Assembly (NCBI GenBank): GCA_024803745.1
Contig: JANJXV010000024.1
Location: 16,067,927 to 16,131,926 of the forward strand
Length of the DNA stretch: 64,000 nucleotides
Origin: Megascapheus bottae
Taxonomy: Eukaryota > Chordata > Mammalia > Rodentia > Geomyidae
Reading direction: 5' to 3'
Made by a program: the position numbers and the translations under genes. Within the stretch, counting starts at the first letter, position 1. Each line of letters opens with the position of its first letter. The notes beneath the pieces were generated by a model, which was given only the letters and a program-made list of their open reading frames with translations, had not been told where the DNA came from and searched no databases. Positions 35,110 to 47,478 of the stretch are shown here, one piece after another.

Positions 35110-36765
35110 GTCTTTTTTTGTTTTTTTCATATATTTTTTATTGTAATTAATAGAAGGGTTACATGATATTTGCCAGATAGATGTTATATTAATTCCCATA
35201 CATTGATACCCTTTCACATGTCTTGGTCCCCATTTCCCTCCCCCCCACCCCCACCCCTCATCTTGTTTTTCCCCATTCCCTATCCAATTTCAAATAACCA
35301 AATACAGATATATCTGATATATCAGGTAACAAAGTGAGATACTGTAACAATATGAGATAACCAAGGGACAGCAAAAGAGATGAGAGATGACATAGTACCT
35401 TAAGAACAACAATCATTCATTATATGGCTTATGTTTCTATATCCTAGAGATCCTTTCATTCAGCATCCTACTATATGGCCTTTTGAATCAAGGTTTTGCT
35501 CTATTGCAAATCTCTGCTAGGAGAGCCCAAGGTTTCTACTGATTATGACAAATGAGAGAAACCATTGAGCCTAAGTTCCTTTGAGTCTGGCTTACTTCTT
35601 AACATGATCTTTTCTAAGTCTTTCCATTTCCTAACAAATGGGGCAATGTCATTCTTTCTGACAGCAGCATAGGATTCCATTGTGTACAAATACCACAACT
35701 TGTTGATCCACTCATCAACTGAGGGACATCTAGGTTGGTTCCATATCTTTGCTATGGTAAATAGTGCTGCAATGAACATTGTTGTGCTAGTGGATTTAGT
35801 ATGTCCTTGTTTCTGGATGATTGGGTAAATGCCAAGTAGTGGAATTGCTGGGTCATAGGGGAGCTCTATGTTTAGTCTTTTGAGTAACTGCCATACTGCT
35901 TTCCATAGTGGTTGAATGAGTTTGCACTCCCACAAACAGTGTAGTAGTGATCCCTCCTGGCCACATCCTCTCCAGCATCTGTTGTTATTAGTTTTCTTGA
36001 TCCTGGCCATTCTAACTGGAGTGAGGTGGAATCTTAGAGTTGTTTTGATTTGCATTTCTTCATGTGTCTATAGGCCATTTTTGTTTCTTCTTCAGAGAAG
36101 ACTGTCTTTAAGTCTTTGGCCCATCTTTTTTTTTCACTTTTTTAAAAAATATTTTTATTGTAATTAATAAAAGGGTTACATGATATTTGCCATATAGAAG
36201 GTACGTTAATTCACATACATTGATATCCTTTCACATGTCTTGGTCCCCATTACCCTCCCCCCCCCCTTTTAATGGGATGGTTGTTACTTTGGAGATTAGT
36301 TTTGGATTGATTCAATTTTTTGAGCTGTTGATATATTTTAGATATGAGGCCTTTGTCTGTTGTATGGTTGGTGAAGATCTTCTCCCACTCTGTAGGCTTC
36401 CTACTTAATTTACTAGCTATGTCCTTTGCCATACAAAAGCTCTGCAGTTTAATGCAGTCCCACTTACCCAGCCTTTCTCTGATTTGTTGTGATCCTTGGT
36501 CTTTATTAAGAAAGTTTTGACCTGTGCCAAGGAGGTCTAGTGTATCTCCTATTCCTTCTTGTAAAATTTTCAGAGTGTCAGCTTTTACCTCCAGGTCTTT
36601 GATACATTTGGAGTTAATTCTAGTACAGGGTGACAAAGAAGGATCCAACTTTAGTTTTCTGTATGTGCTTAACCAGTTCTGCCAGCACCACTTGTTGAAG
36701 AGGCTATCTTTCTTCCATTCTATTTTTTTGGCTCCCTTGTCAAAGATTAGGTGGCCATACTCATT
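35110..36765 (-). mobile_element. Twin-primed L1, main part (antisense 3' half)
   Basis: A poly-T at the left is the A-tail. It is followed by antisense 3' UTR with the C-rich tract and then the ORF2 C-terminus: on the minus strand [37 protein letters not shown] and [15 protein letters not shown]. Upstream lie [40 protein letters not shown] and a start near the [11 protein letters not shown] segment. A short second L1 fragment interrupts it at about 36128-36268. Confidence 0.95.
36128..36268 (-). mobile_element. Short L1 3' UTR fragment nested in the 35-37 kb L1
   Basis: A T-run, then antisense L1 3' UTR (from the ATTTTTATTGTAATTAAT motif to the C-rich tract) splits the host L1 at its CCCATCTTTT/AATGGGATGG site. 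It is about 140 bases, severely 5'-truncated. The duplication is at best a short CTTTT. Confidence 0.85.
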
Positions 36766-37342
36766 CTATGAAACCAGTATAACCCTCATCCCCAAATCAG
36801 ACAGAGATTCATCAAAGAAAGAGAACTATAGACCTATTTCTTTGATGAACATCAATGCAGAACTTCTCAACAAAATACTGGCCAGCCGTCTACAACAGCT
36901 CATCAAAAAAATTATACACTATGATCAAACAGGTTTCATCACAGGGAGGCAAAGCTGGTTCAACATACACAAATCAATTAATATAATTCAACACATCAAC
37001 AGGAGCAGGGACAAAAATCACATGATTGTCGCAATAGATGCAGAAAAGGCTTTTGACAAGATCCAACACCCCTTTATGTTAAAAGCTCTGGAGAAACTAG
37101 GAATACATGGAACATTCCTCAATATAATAAAGGCTGTGTATGACTAACCCACAGTTAGCATTATTCTTAATGGCGAAAAGCTAAAGCCATTCCCTCTAAA
37201 ATCAGGAATGAGACAAGGATGCCCACTCTCTCCACTCCTCTTTAACATAGTATTAGAATTCCTAGCCAGTGCAATAAGGCAAGAAGCAAGCATAAAGGGG
37301 ATCCAAATAGGGAAAGAGGAAGTAAAACTTTCCCTCTTTGCA
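36766..37342 (+). mobile_element. Twin-primed L1, inverted 5' part (reverse transcriptase)
   Basis: On the plus strand: [59 protein letters not shown] and, after a stop, [20 protein letters not shown] and KLSLFA, ending just before the FADD catalytic motif. It is opposite in orientation to 35110-36765 and shares one pair of duplications with it, as expected for twin priming. The thumb segment between the two parts is missing. Confidence 0.93.
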
Positions 37343-37358
37343 GAGAATTTACATATTT
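37343..37358. repeat. Right target-site duplication of the 35-37 kb L1
   Basis: Exact second copy of the 16-base duplication at 35094-35109. Confidence 0.9.
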
Positions 37359-38259
37359 ATGTACTCACTCTCCTGAGATTCCTGAGATCTGGCTATGAAT
37401 TTTTCAGGAATCTTATGAGCTAGTTAATATGCACAGATATTAATAAAAAGTCAATTTTATAATATTAAGAACAGTGGCAATAATGGCCCAAATGCACTGT
37501 TGTTTTGTTTTTATTACATTTTACTGCAGGTCCTACTATATAGGCTGTCCACATGCATTGTAGCAGCTCAAAGCAATACTGGATCACCAAGTGTATTGCT
37601 GTGCATCTCTTTGCAGCTCTTAAGTTCAGCAGTTGCTTTAAGTCCATGATAAACACTATAAAGTATAGCAAACTGTATAAACCAGTACTTCTCCATCTCC
37701 TCAGTATGCATCAACAACCAACTAGTTATGCTCTTCTCTTCTTCTCCCACCAGCTGCCAATGACCTTGAACCCAAGTTATCATTTACTGTCTAGATACAA
37801 CAATTCTCTCCAAGGTCGTCATGCCCACTTTACAGCTCTAGTGAGCTTAAGGACCGGATTTCTACTCTATATTCATAGCCACCTCTAATTGCCCTTCCTT
37901 CTATGACTGCCATTCACTTTTCTGTATCCCCTCCATTGCTTCTTCCTGTTCCTCAGTAGTCTTTCCCTTAGTAGTTAAGGGCAAGTGCTTTGAAGAATTG
38001 AGTGGCTTTGAACACAGCTGCACCCCTCTAGTCATGTCATCCTGGGCTTCTTACTCAACAATTTTTGCATCTGTTTTATCCATAAAGTAGAGAGAATGGT
38101 AAGCAATAGGTACATATATATTTAACAAAATAGTTGTTATCTTGTCTGTGGGCTTCTTCCATGCTAGTGTTTAGGAGGAAAAGGACAGCAATAAGAGAGC
38201 ACATGAAAATTAAAAAAAGAATAAAATGACCTAGTATTGTAACAAAAAACAGTAGTGCC

Positions 38260-38329
38260 AAGGATCTAGGAAAAGAGTAGGTAAATAGAAGAGGAAGGAT
38301 CTAGGAAAAGAGTAGGTAAATAGAAGAGG
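38260..38329. repeat. 35-bp perfect tandem duplication
   Basis: Two identical 35-base units (AAGGATCTAGG to AGAAGAGG) at 38260-38294 and 38295-38329 are followed by AAGGAT, the start of a third. Confidence 0.96.
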
Positions 38330-39572
38330 AAGGATGCTTATTGGGGTGGGAGAGAAATAAGGTGAGTAAAAAGGTTATTTCAGAATAATCTACAAAAATT
38401 AAGACATGTCTGGCATAAACTTTTAATATGTTCCTTCAAGTATATATACAAAGAAATAAAGGAACATTCCCCCCCCCCCGCTTCTTTTTTAACATTTAAG
38501 GATGAGCCCAGATCTCCAACTATGTGAAGTAAACACCAAAAAGAATATTTGCCCCGAAGGAATATTCTCTCCATGCATAGAGAATTTCCATTCTGATTTT
38601 AGCAATTAAATCTATTTTGGTCTTCATTCAAGGAAGAAATTTGTCACATATTTAAGGTACTTAGGCTAAATCAAATGTGTAATGAGCAAGAGCCATGGAG
38701 ACAGAGTAAGAGCCGAGTGTCCATATCTATGAAAAGCACAAGCCGAGGAGCCAGCGTACTCATTTGTCTGACCATCTGGAAATCTCTTGTGATCTAGGCA
38801 CTTAATTTTGCCCTCATTTTTAGAACAAAAGGGAAACAATAAAAGAAGAAAATGGGCAGCAGGGACATTCTACTTTTCATTTATTAAAAAAAAAGAATCG
38901 TAGTGATAAAAGGAGTAGAGAATTTAAAAGAAAAAATGGAAAAAACCATTAAGATGATTTGAACACTCTATTTTGCAGTGGGCTCTATTGTTTCCAGTTA
39001 CATGGAAACTGTGGTAATTTTATGAATCATTAGAGTTTACTTTTCAAATTATATCTACATGTTTTTAAAGTGCCTTCTAAGTTATCCACAGTAAAAAGCT
39101 GTTGAACACTTTTGGTACGATCTGAAGAGAAACCAGAGTATTGTTGAACACTTTTATTATTTAATACTCTGAAAGTTTGTGCTAATTTGTATTTTAGAAA
39201 ATTTATACTTAACAACTCCAAGATAAAATGATGACAACTGAGTCTAGGTGCATTTTATTTCTCCTACTTTTTTAATCATATGAATCTGTTCTGCTTCCAC
39301 AATCTCTTACTAGAAACGAGAAAATACGAAGCCATGGTTTTGTTTAAAAGCAAGAGTTCTAGCATATCACCCAGTCCCAAAAAATTTTTTCCTGTAAAAC
39401 TTGGACTCTGTTACTTATATAATATCTCCTTTCTATTTGGTCCCCAAGGCCAGACAGGCCAGCTTGTGATCCCCAAAGAGCTACTAAAGAAAGGACTATG
39501 AAATAGGTAACTCACAAGTTATCCACAGTAAAAGGCTTTGTATGTATGATTTCATGATTTCTCCTGTTATAC

Positions 39573-39574
<2 letters not shown>

Positions 39575-39636
<62 letters not shown>
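39575..39636. repeat. (TG)n microsatellite, about 30 units
   Basis: An almost uninterrupted alternating TG tract, the longest in the window. Confidence 0.97.
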
Positions 39637-41547
39637 AGATTGCAAGCTTTCTTAGACAGAACTGGTTTTTTCCTGTTACATTTTTCTTTTTCTTTTTTTT
39701 TTTAGAGTTAAAATGTCCAAACCTTTAAGAGTACATCAATACTGATGATTCATTTTACATTTTATTTTGTCTCAAGCCTCTTTTCTTGATAAAATAAAAA
39801 GTTGATTTTGTGTTAGTCTGGCCTTTTCCCTTGTTGCTAAAACAAAAGTCTGGAAATAATTGTACATTCTAAGTATTGGCTACATCCTTTCCAGAGATGG
39901 AGATGTTTCCTGTGCGAAGACACTAAGAAGTCTTGGAAGGAAATACACCACAGCTTCAGTAATTCTGATTTTTTCACCACTAAGTATTAAACTTGGGAAA
40001 AAACTCCCTTCCTGGACATATGTGGGTGGGTCTATCACTGTTCCTCTCACACCAGCCTGGTGGGATGCTGTGGAGTTTAGTTCCATCAGGATGTATTATG
40101 GGGATATCCAAACTCATATTGGCACATTTCTTATGACCAATGGGCTTCCTTAACCAAAATCTAGGAAAACTTAATGTGAACGACTCATGTCCTAAATTTA
40201 GGGAGGTGTCTTAAAGCCTAACTTTATTTTATGGTGGGGTGGCTGAAGATAGTTCATAATGAAAACCCCACCCCTTGCAAATAAAGAAAGGGAGAATAAT
40301 AGTTCAGCTTCCCTAGTCAGTTTGTGCATGTTGGAGAGCACCACTCCTGTTGGCTATTTAGGAGATTTTGTGCCTGCAGTGCATTCTGTTGGGCTCAACA
40401 TGTATTATTGGAGTGAACTCGAATTCTGGGTTTACAACTAACTACTTAAAAGTCATTATCTCAAACATTATTGCCACTCACAGTGGCATATCTGAATACT
40501 GTCTCTACCCTTGAACCAATTTTCCCTTGTGCATGTTCACGCTTGCTTGCACATTTGTGTGCATGAGCTCTCCCTCAAACAGTTCCATATGTTCTATTTT
40601 CCTGGAAGCCCAGCTTACTGCTCATTCTCCTCCTTTGAGGACTCTATATCTCACCTCTAAGCTACACGGAGAACTGAGGCTGAAATAATTTCTAGAGAAA
40701 CTTGTCAGCATAATTGATTATTATATGGTATGAGCCACCAAAGACAGGTGAGCCTTCACAGAGCGGAACAAATGCGTGTGTAGTTTGCAGCACCCACTGG
40801 GTTCAGCCGACTTACTCCTCTGACATGTTGATTTATATATTTGTAGCTCTTCCCTAATGAATTCTGTCCCACCAAGGGTCATCCCCCCCTTCCTGCTGAA
40901 TAATGCCTGCCTTGGCTACTAAAAAAGGATTAGTAAAGGTTCTGCTCTGTGAATTTGGAGATTTGGGAGTTGGCTTGATAGGAAGTTACAGAGGCCAAAA
41001 TAATCAGATAAAATGCTAAAATAATATTGCTACATCAAGAAAGGGGCTCCTGTGACTACAGATGCTTTCTGACATGACATAAACTAGAGTGGTATAAAAA
41101 AAAACAGAAATGTCAAAAAATTCATTTCCAACCACCTTTGGTGGCAGCTTGATGTTCTGGTGTTCTTTGAAAACCTTTTCCTAAGTGTTATTCCTTCTTC
41201 CTAGAAATGCTGCTAAGTGTTAGACTTGCTGTGAAAGAGGGAAGCTAATGACTGCTCGATTGTCTCACAATCTGTTGGGATATTGACTGTTTGCAAAGTA
41301 GTCTCAGTTCTCAGAAACAGGAAGCAGAATATTAGAAAATGCTACAACAGTGCTGTCAGCCTGGTGTGAAAACTCATGCTAAAGTACAATTTCAGAAGGA
41401 AGTTCAAGACAAACTGTATTATTATTAGTGTGAAACTGTTGGTGAATAGTTCAGTGCCCTTCAGGTCTGTCCATTCATTTTAGGCCTCAGCACGGAATGA
41501 ATTAAGAGACCTGAGTTTCAGGGAAATAAGAAGAAACAACAGTCTTT

Positions 41548-41620
41548 AGGATTTGTCTCCCAGGGCTAGCTTTGAACCTCAAACCTCAGAGCTGAGTTTC
41601 CTGAATAGCCAAACTGGATT
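41548..41620 (-). mobile_element. B1-type fragment
   Basis: GGGCTAGCTTTGAACCTCAA and CTGAGTTTCCTGAATAGCC are the antisense middle of a B1 unit. Confidence 0.55.
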
Positions 41621-41845
41621 TGTCGTTTGAAGGTTGAATGGCATTACATGAAATTCTTCATTTTTGTCAAAATTCTTATTTACCTTTTTGTCTTTCTTCA
41701 GTGGGAAAAAATTATTTTATTACAGTTAATTTGTCATGAAGAATTTCACTTCCAGACATGGCATATTTCAGAGAGTTTGTGAAGACTAGAAGCTTCAACC
41801 GCATACTTCAACAAGGGCAAAAGTTAATTTCCTCTTATTATTATT

Positions 41846-42061
41846 ATTTTTTTCAGTCTTGGGGCTTGATCTCTGGGCCTGGGCACTGTCCCTGAGCTCT
41901 TCAGCTCAAGGCTAGCAAGCTACCACTTGAGTCACAGTGCCACTTCCAATTTTCTGTTAGTTAATTGGAGGTACTAATCTCATGGATTTTCATGACCGTG
42001 ATCCTCATATCTCAGCCTCCTGCGTAGCTAGGATTACAGGTGTGAGCCACTGGCACCTGGC
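41846..42061 (-). mobile_element. B1-Geo SINE with probable duplication
   Basis: Complete antisense copy ending GGTGTGAGCCACTGGCACCT. TTCCTCTTATT before it and TCTCCTCTTATT after it look like a decayed duplication. Confidence 0.9.
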
Positions 42062-42751
42062 TATCTCCTCTTATTTTTTAAGACAAATAGTTCATGTAAA
42101 CATTTAGGAGGCTTCAAATTGCCCTCTTATGGAAAGAAGTTGAAATATCCTGCCATGTGTTTTTAGCTCTATTTGACTAAGAAATCATGATGGATTCACA
42201 GGCAGACACCAATATACTCACCAGTAATTCCAAATATCACAGTCAATTGGTTCATGTGCTTTCTACCTGTGCCCTGTTCTTCCAACAGAATAGTGTCATT
42301 TCTCCACTTCCTGCTATGTATCCAGAACTCAAAAGGAGAAAGCAAGAACAACTGCTTCTTTTTCCACATTTTGTTGTCTCAGAAAGAACAAGAGCTTACT
42401 AACTTTTTAAAAATCATGCTCAGTGGGTCCTACACACCAGACAGCAGTTATAACTCCACTTTCAAAAGATCAGCTCGAGAAATACTAACAATCCCTCAAA
42501 GAGTAGGAATATTTGTGTCTATTATAACGGAACTTAAAAATACATGTTGCCAAATATTGCCTGAGCACCATACAGTACTAGCGATGATAAACTACCCAGG
42601 CTAAATGAAAATTCTCTTTGATGATACTTCCTTCTCCCAGTACTAAAGGTCTGCTAGAAAAATAATCTAATGCTGAATATAAACACAAAACATTCCATTA
42701 GAGAAAAGGCAGCCAAAGTACAACCCGTCCATAGAAGGTTTATAAATAACC

Positions 42752-44205
42752 TCCAAGCCTCTTATTTTTCATTTTCCAAGAACTATCAACAGAATTAATA
42801 AATATTCTGCTCTGTCACTTACTATTTTTGTTCTTGTAAATTTGCAGTCCCTAAATTCACTTAACTGGACCCAAATTTTGTCTCACTATTGACATGGAAT
42901 ACTTCCCATCACTGCTGGTAAAAAATATTTAAAAGAAAGTCCAGTATAGGAAAGATTATCTGGTTATCCCATTGGAGTTTATTAGTAACCTGAAAATGTG
43001 CCTTGCATTAGGAATAAGGTTATATGAGACTTGAGTCAGGAAACTAAGTACATTATTTAACCAGAGAAAATTGGTCTAGGTTTCTTCTGTATAAAGACTG
43101 TACATAATAGCTTCATACACTAAAGCTAGTTTAAAAGCTCTGCATGAGCCCATATAGGGACTATAGAGGTGATCAATAGATGCTGTAAGGCATGTTACCC
43201 AAAGATGACAGCTGTCCAATAATTTAATAGCTCTTTCTGTCCCTCAACATCTGGCTATTCAAACTGTGAGCAAGAAGAAAGAGATCTCTTTAAATTTATT
43301 TAATGTCTCATGTAGCTGATCCTACACATATAAGAGAGTATCACTATGATGAAGCATTTTTTGTTAACATAATAATTCAAGCCAGATGTCACCCTGATTC
43401 CAGGAAGGGAGCCATCAATGCCTTATGAATGTAATCTTGCAGCCCAGTGGTTCAAACCCCTACAGAATTCTTTCATACAACCAAGTACTGTCCTAGCATG
43501 CACTAAGACCTGGGTTCAATTCCTCATTACCACATACATAGAAAAAGCCAAGTGGTGATTTAGCTGAAATAGTAGAGTACCAGCCTTTAGAAGAATAGCC
43601 CAAGGACAGTGCTCAGGCCCTGAGTTTAAGGGAAAACTTTCTAAATAATTTCTGCAATGTTTGTTGATCTGATTTTTGTTCTCTTTACCCTCTACAGTAA
43701 TCTGTCAGAGGTTAACACTTTTGAACTGCTGTAAGTTTCAAGTATTCCTCTGTTACATCACTTATTTTGTTTCTGTTTTCTTTGAAAGTATTTCTTTGCA
43801 AGTAAGAGCTAAAATTACTGTGTTCTGAGTTCAAACCATTTTGCTGCACCTGACTGCATTACTCTACCTCATAATCCCATACAGTTCCATCACCTCCCTT
43901 CTAGTTGGTAGCAATATTCACCTTCACTGTCAGAATCAAGGTCTCTTGGATTCTTTTCTTAGACACGAAAGTGGTTTTCACAGAAACTCACTTTTGTCAT
44001 AATTCTTCAGCAGAACTTTAAGTAAAACATCCATCGCTACTTTGAGGGATGATTAGCATAATTTCAGGTTCATTCTTTAAACTGAACCGAACACTTTTTC
44101 TTCAGTTTTTCTGAAGCTGATTTAGCCATCTTTTCACAGCATTTTCTATCTTGTGAAAGAAAAGCTTTGTTATCATTCACAGCAGAGCCATTTTTCAAGG
44201 ATCTA
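42752..44205 (-). pseudogene. ORC2: ORC2 processed pseudogene (retrocopy), disrupted
   Basis: This is a dead, intronless copy of origin recognition complex subunit 2, read on the minus strand. From 44205 downward, shifting frames match ORC2: KNGSAVNDNKAF with EKMAKSASEKLKKKCSVQF, then PEIMLIIPQSS, NYDKSEFL and QKSDQQTLQKL. After a SINE at about 43481-43630 the match resumes with GFEPLGCKITFI, a segment resembling VINGFFPGIS, NKFKE and TASIDHLYSPYMG. It then runs through the WLWYETTTYSPYTEET region and DNQ...FYQQ to a decayed LEKEEEEA-like end near 42755. About 500 residues' worth lies in 1.45 kb without introns, so it is retrotransposed. It has many stops, frameshifts and small deletions. Roughly 40 codons around the SINE are missing. 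The first 80 or so residues are absent or unrecognisable. Family sequence is recalled from memory, but the ordered series of matches is long. No function is expected. Confidence 0.9.
43481..43630 (+). mobile_element. IDL-Geo SINE fragment inside the ORC2 pseudogene
   Basis: The CTAGCATGCAC and GGTTCAATTCCTC (B box) motifs of the left monomer and the GGACAGTGCTCAGGCCCTGAG end of the right monomer are present. The 5' start and the A-tail are missing. It sits where about 40 codons of ORC2 are lost, so insertion was accompanied or followed by deletion. Confidence 0.8.
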
Positions 44206-45051
44206 TACTAGTTCTAGGGCCTACAGCTGGCATCAGCTCCGCTATGATGAAGACCTTTTTGGATCTGTGGCCTTGTACTTCTAATCGAACTTGAAAAGTC
44301 TACACCAATGCATCCCTTTACATTTTCTTTGTTTCTTTAGTAACTCCAGTTGCAAATATATTAGTGGCTTGATAGTATCCCACAGTTTATTGACACTTTT
44401 GGTTTTCCATCTTTTTTTCTCCCTTTGTGTCATATCTTGAGTGATTTCTAATTGCTCTTGTACATTTCAGTTCTTATGTTCATGTTTTCTTTTCTTTACA
44501 TTTGTGTGTGTATACTGGTTCTGGGGCTTAGCAGGATTATAGGTATGATCTACTAGCACCTGGTTTTCCTTTGTTATTGTTGTTTTAATATAGAACCATG
44601 TCTTTAATAGTGTTAGCCTCTTGCTTCCTAACTCTATTATCCATGTCATTTATTGGCCTGTTTCTTTTAACTGGTTTTTCTACTTGTTTTGTATTTTGGA
44701 GGCAGGACATATGGTTTTGTTTTTACATTTCCAAAGTGATGAATTTTGTAATAGTCCTTGAATAGTATTGAATACTGTTTCAAGGTATATATAGGTAATT
44801 TAAAATCATGTCTCACTTTCCTTCTAGACTTGGTCAGATTTGTCCAGGGTATCCTTTGGTCTAAGATACAGAGTTCCATTTATTTGAAATACAAATGTCA
44901 AAAGGTATTTCTTTAGTACCTAATACCAGCTTGGAAAAGAAAGAAGCCCCTGGGATCTCAGAGTCTGATTACTTGCAGGTATTGTAGGCTGGCTTTCTGT
45001 TATTTTCTTTGGGACATGAAATCTCAAAGCCTAAAATCTCATAAAGATCCC

Positions 45052-45366
45052 AGTGTTGTCAGGGTTCAGTAGCTCATGCCCATCATCCCAGCTACTTAGG
45101 ATTTCACTGTTCAAGACCACCCTGGGCAAAAAGGTTAGTCAAGACCTCCATCTCCACAATCAAGCCAGATATGGTGCTATGTATTTATAATTGTAACTAT
45201 GTGAGGGGAATAGGTAGGAGAATCATTCTCTGGAACTAGCCCCAAGCAAAACCTATGAAACTCTATCTGAAAAATACACATAATCTAAGAGCAGTTAGGG
45301 CATTGCTCATGTGGTAGAGTACTTACCTAGCAAGTCCAATGCCTTCTGTGTATACCCCAGTACCAT
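45052..45366 (+). mobile_element. B1 plus ID-type composite SINE
   Basis: B1 start GTAGCTCATGCCCATCATCC, B1-like middle, then an ID-type unit GCTCATGTGGTAGAGTACTT with CCCCAGTACCATCA. Its tail has become the GACAGA microsatellite. Confidence 0.75.
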
Positions 45367-45476
45367 CAGAGAGAAAGAGAGAGACAGAGACAGAGACAGA
45401 GACAGAGATAGACAGACAGAGAGGGACAGAGGGACAGAAACAGAGAGACAGAGAAAGACAGATACAAAGAGAGAGC
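45367..45476. repeat. (GACAGA)n microsatellite in a SINE tail
   Basis: GAGAGA then GACAGA units with point changes follow the ID-type right half of a composite SINE. Confidence 0.93.
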
Positions 45477-45640
45477 CAGGTAATGTTTATTCAACCATTA
45501 ATTACCTCTCCCCAAAATGGTTCAATATATATAAATGATCATTTTATGACATGTATTTCTAATTTTGTAATGGGCAAACAAATTTTGTAATCTATTATAC
45601 TTTGTTATCTACCTATTTAAAATCACCTTACCTCACACTC

Positions 45641-45696
45641 TTTTTTAGTATATTCATCTCTTCTGAACTTTTTTAGTATATTCATCTCTTTCTGAC
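45641..45696. repeat. 28-bp tandem duplication
   Basis: Units at 45641-45668 and 45669-45696 start with TTTTTTAGTATATTCATCTC and differ at only a few bases near the end. Confidence 0.9.
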
Positions 45697-45859
45697 ATCT
45701 TCCTGCACTTGAAATGGGTCATCTAGTGATTAGTGGCATCAAATTGAATTAATTTGTTATAATTTCTTTCTGGAAAAGAGGGATTTAAAAACTGTTCAAT
45801 CCTATCTATAATTGGGTATATATGTTCTAAGAGAATCAGTGCAGGATACCTTTCTCAAC

Positions 45860-46250
45860 TTACCATCTCTCACACACACCCTTCACTCCAGACTCAGAAA
45901 TTCCCTGGATTGCATACAGTTTCATGTTCATTTGCTTCATTGACCTGACATATATATTTCTCTTTCAACCTTATCCAGCCTACAAATCACTATTTGTCTT
46001 TTAGGACTCAGTTCAGTTGTAGGTTTCTCTTTCTCACCACTGTCTCCAGCCCCATTCACTCATTTCCTACAGCTTTGTTGTATAGTATGCAGATGTTAAT
46101 GTAGCACTCATCCACGAACTGGTCTCATCATCCAAGATTGTTGGAGAGTAAGGCTCTTATTAGGCTTTCTACCTTCTGTAACTCAACATTTAACACAGAG
46201 AAGCCATTTACTTAATACATAATTAATTAGTTAAATTCCCCTTTCATACT
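45860..46250 (+). mobile_element. LINE-2 3' end relic, sense
   Basis: The order of motifs follows the L2 3' end: a CACTCCAGACTC start, TTTAGGACTCAGTTCA, a CACTCAT/CTTTGTTGTA segment, GTAAGGCTCTTATTAGG and finally AACACAGAGAAGCCATTTAC (corresponding to GGCACATAGTAGGCGC). It is strongly diverged. Confidence 0.55.
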
Positions 46251-47251
46251 CTCTAAAACAGTGTTCATCTGTTGGTTGTCAACAATACTGCTGTATCTTC
46301 AACATGCATTTAGACCTCATTCTCCAGACAAAAGTAGTGTTTTTGTTGTAATACAAATGTGTTTATGTCTTAAAACTTTAAATTAGCAATTTAAATTAGT
46401 TATAGGTAGTCAAACTATAGAAAACAATGCAATAGATAAAAATAGGAGTATTTTATGGAGATATTTAAGACATTCAGTCACAATGAATGTTCAGTCCTTA
46501 GAATCCTGAGATCTAATTAGTAATTGTGCTAAAAGGAAGGCTGTGGTCTGACTCCACTTTGCCAAATCAAGTTCTTGACCCATACTGAACATCATAATTG
46601 TATATTTGACTTTTCACTCTGTCTCAGTGTGCTGTAAATTAACTCAATGTGCAGTAAATTAATAAGCATTTATAGAGAATATATAATGTGTCAGATTCCT
46701 GGCTTGTGTTAAGGATATGAGATATGGTCACTGGCAAAAGAATGCACCTTGTGAAAGAGAAAGCCAAGTAAACCAGTGATTGCCACACCCTGTCTAGGTC
46801 CTAAACTAAGAATGTGTAGCAAGGCAGTTTGGAACGCACAATGTGTATACATTGATACATTGTGCTGACTCAAAATAAGTGATGTGACTCCAGGCATGGA
46901 GATGAGGAGGCACCACGGCGCAAGAGCAGAGGTTGACCTGGTACATTCAAGGAATGACAACATAATTTGGTTGGAGGAAGGATGAACATGTAAATCAGAG
47001 TTGGTGAGACAGACAGGAAGGTAGGTAGGCCCACAGGTTACCAGGATGGCTATTCAGAGAAGATTATGGAGAGATGGAATATCCCTGAGTTTTCCTCATT
47101 TCTGCCAGTGCTGTTTACGTCTCTCAAGAGAATCATTGGTCTTCTGTATCAGTAATACTGTTTTACCAGTGTTATGCTGAAACCTTCCTTAACCATGTTT
47201 TGGAAACACTATTTCAACATAGATAAAAATAAATGAATTATGAGTAGATAC
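46251..47251. other. Unique intronic sequence
   Basis: Nothing recognised with confidence. Confidence 0.5.
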
Positions 47252-47478
47252 CTGAGGCTCATGCTTGAGTGGCTCAGGAGGCTTAACACTTGCAAGATCC
47301 TTGTTCAGTGCCATTCTGGACAGAAAAGTTGTGACATGCCATTCCCAGTTGACTAGCAAAATACCAGACTGGAGGTGTGGCTTAAATGATAGACCACCAG
47401 CAAAGTAAGAAAGCCTGGAAAGAACAAGAGGCTCAGAGTTCAAAATCAGTTACCAGTACCCCTCCCCCCCCAAAAAAA
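47252..47478 (+). mobile_element. B1-Geo-like SINE, diverged
   Basis: GGCTCATGCTTGAGTGGCTC, GACTAGCAAAATACCAGACT linker, then GTGGCTTAAATGATAGACC and CAGAGTTCAAAATCAGT with a C/A-rich tail. Confidence 0.7.

Larger units (their letters stand above)
37359..41547. other. Unique intronic sequence with simple repeats
   Basis: Contains the 35-bp duplication and the long TG tract. Open frames up to 111 codons have no recognisable product. Confidence 0.55.

Noticed and set aside
36524..37147. 207-codon plus-strand open frame
   Set aside because: It crosses the inversion junction of a twin-primed L1 at about 36765. The first part is antisense L1 read backwards and only the second part is RT, so it is not a gene.
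38690..38830. Possible MIR fragment
   Set aside because: Only scattered resemblance; no ordered run of MIR landmarks.
44206..44340. 5' extension of the ORC2 retrocopy
   Set aside because: The minus-strand translation here does not match the ORC2 N-terminus as I recall it, so the pseudogene border was kept near 44205.
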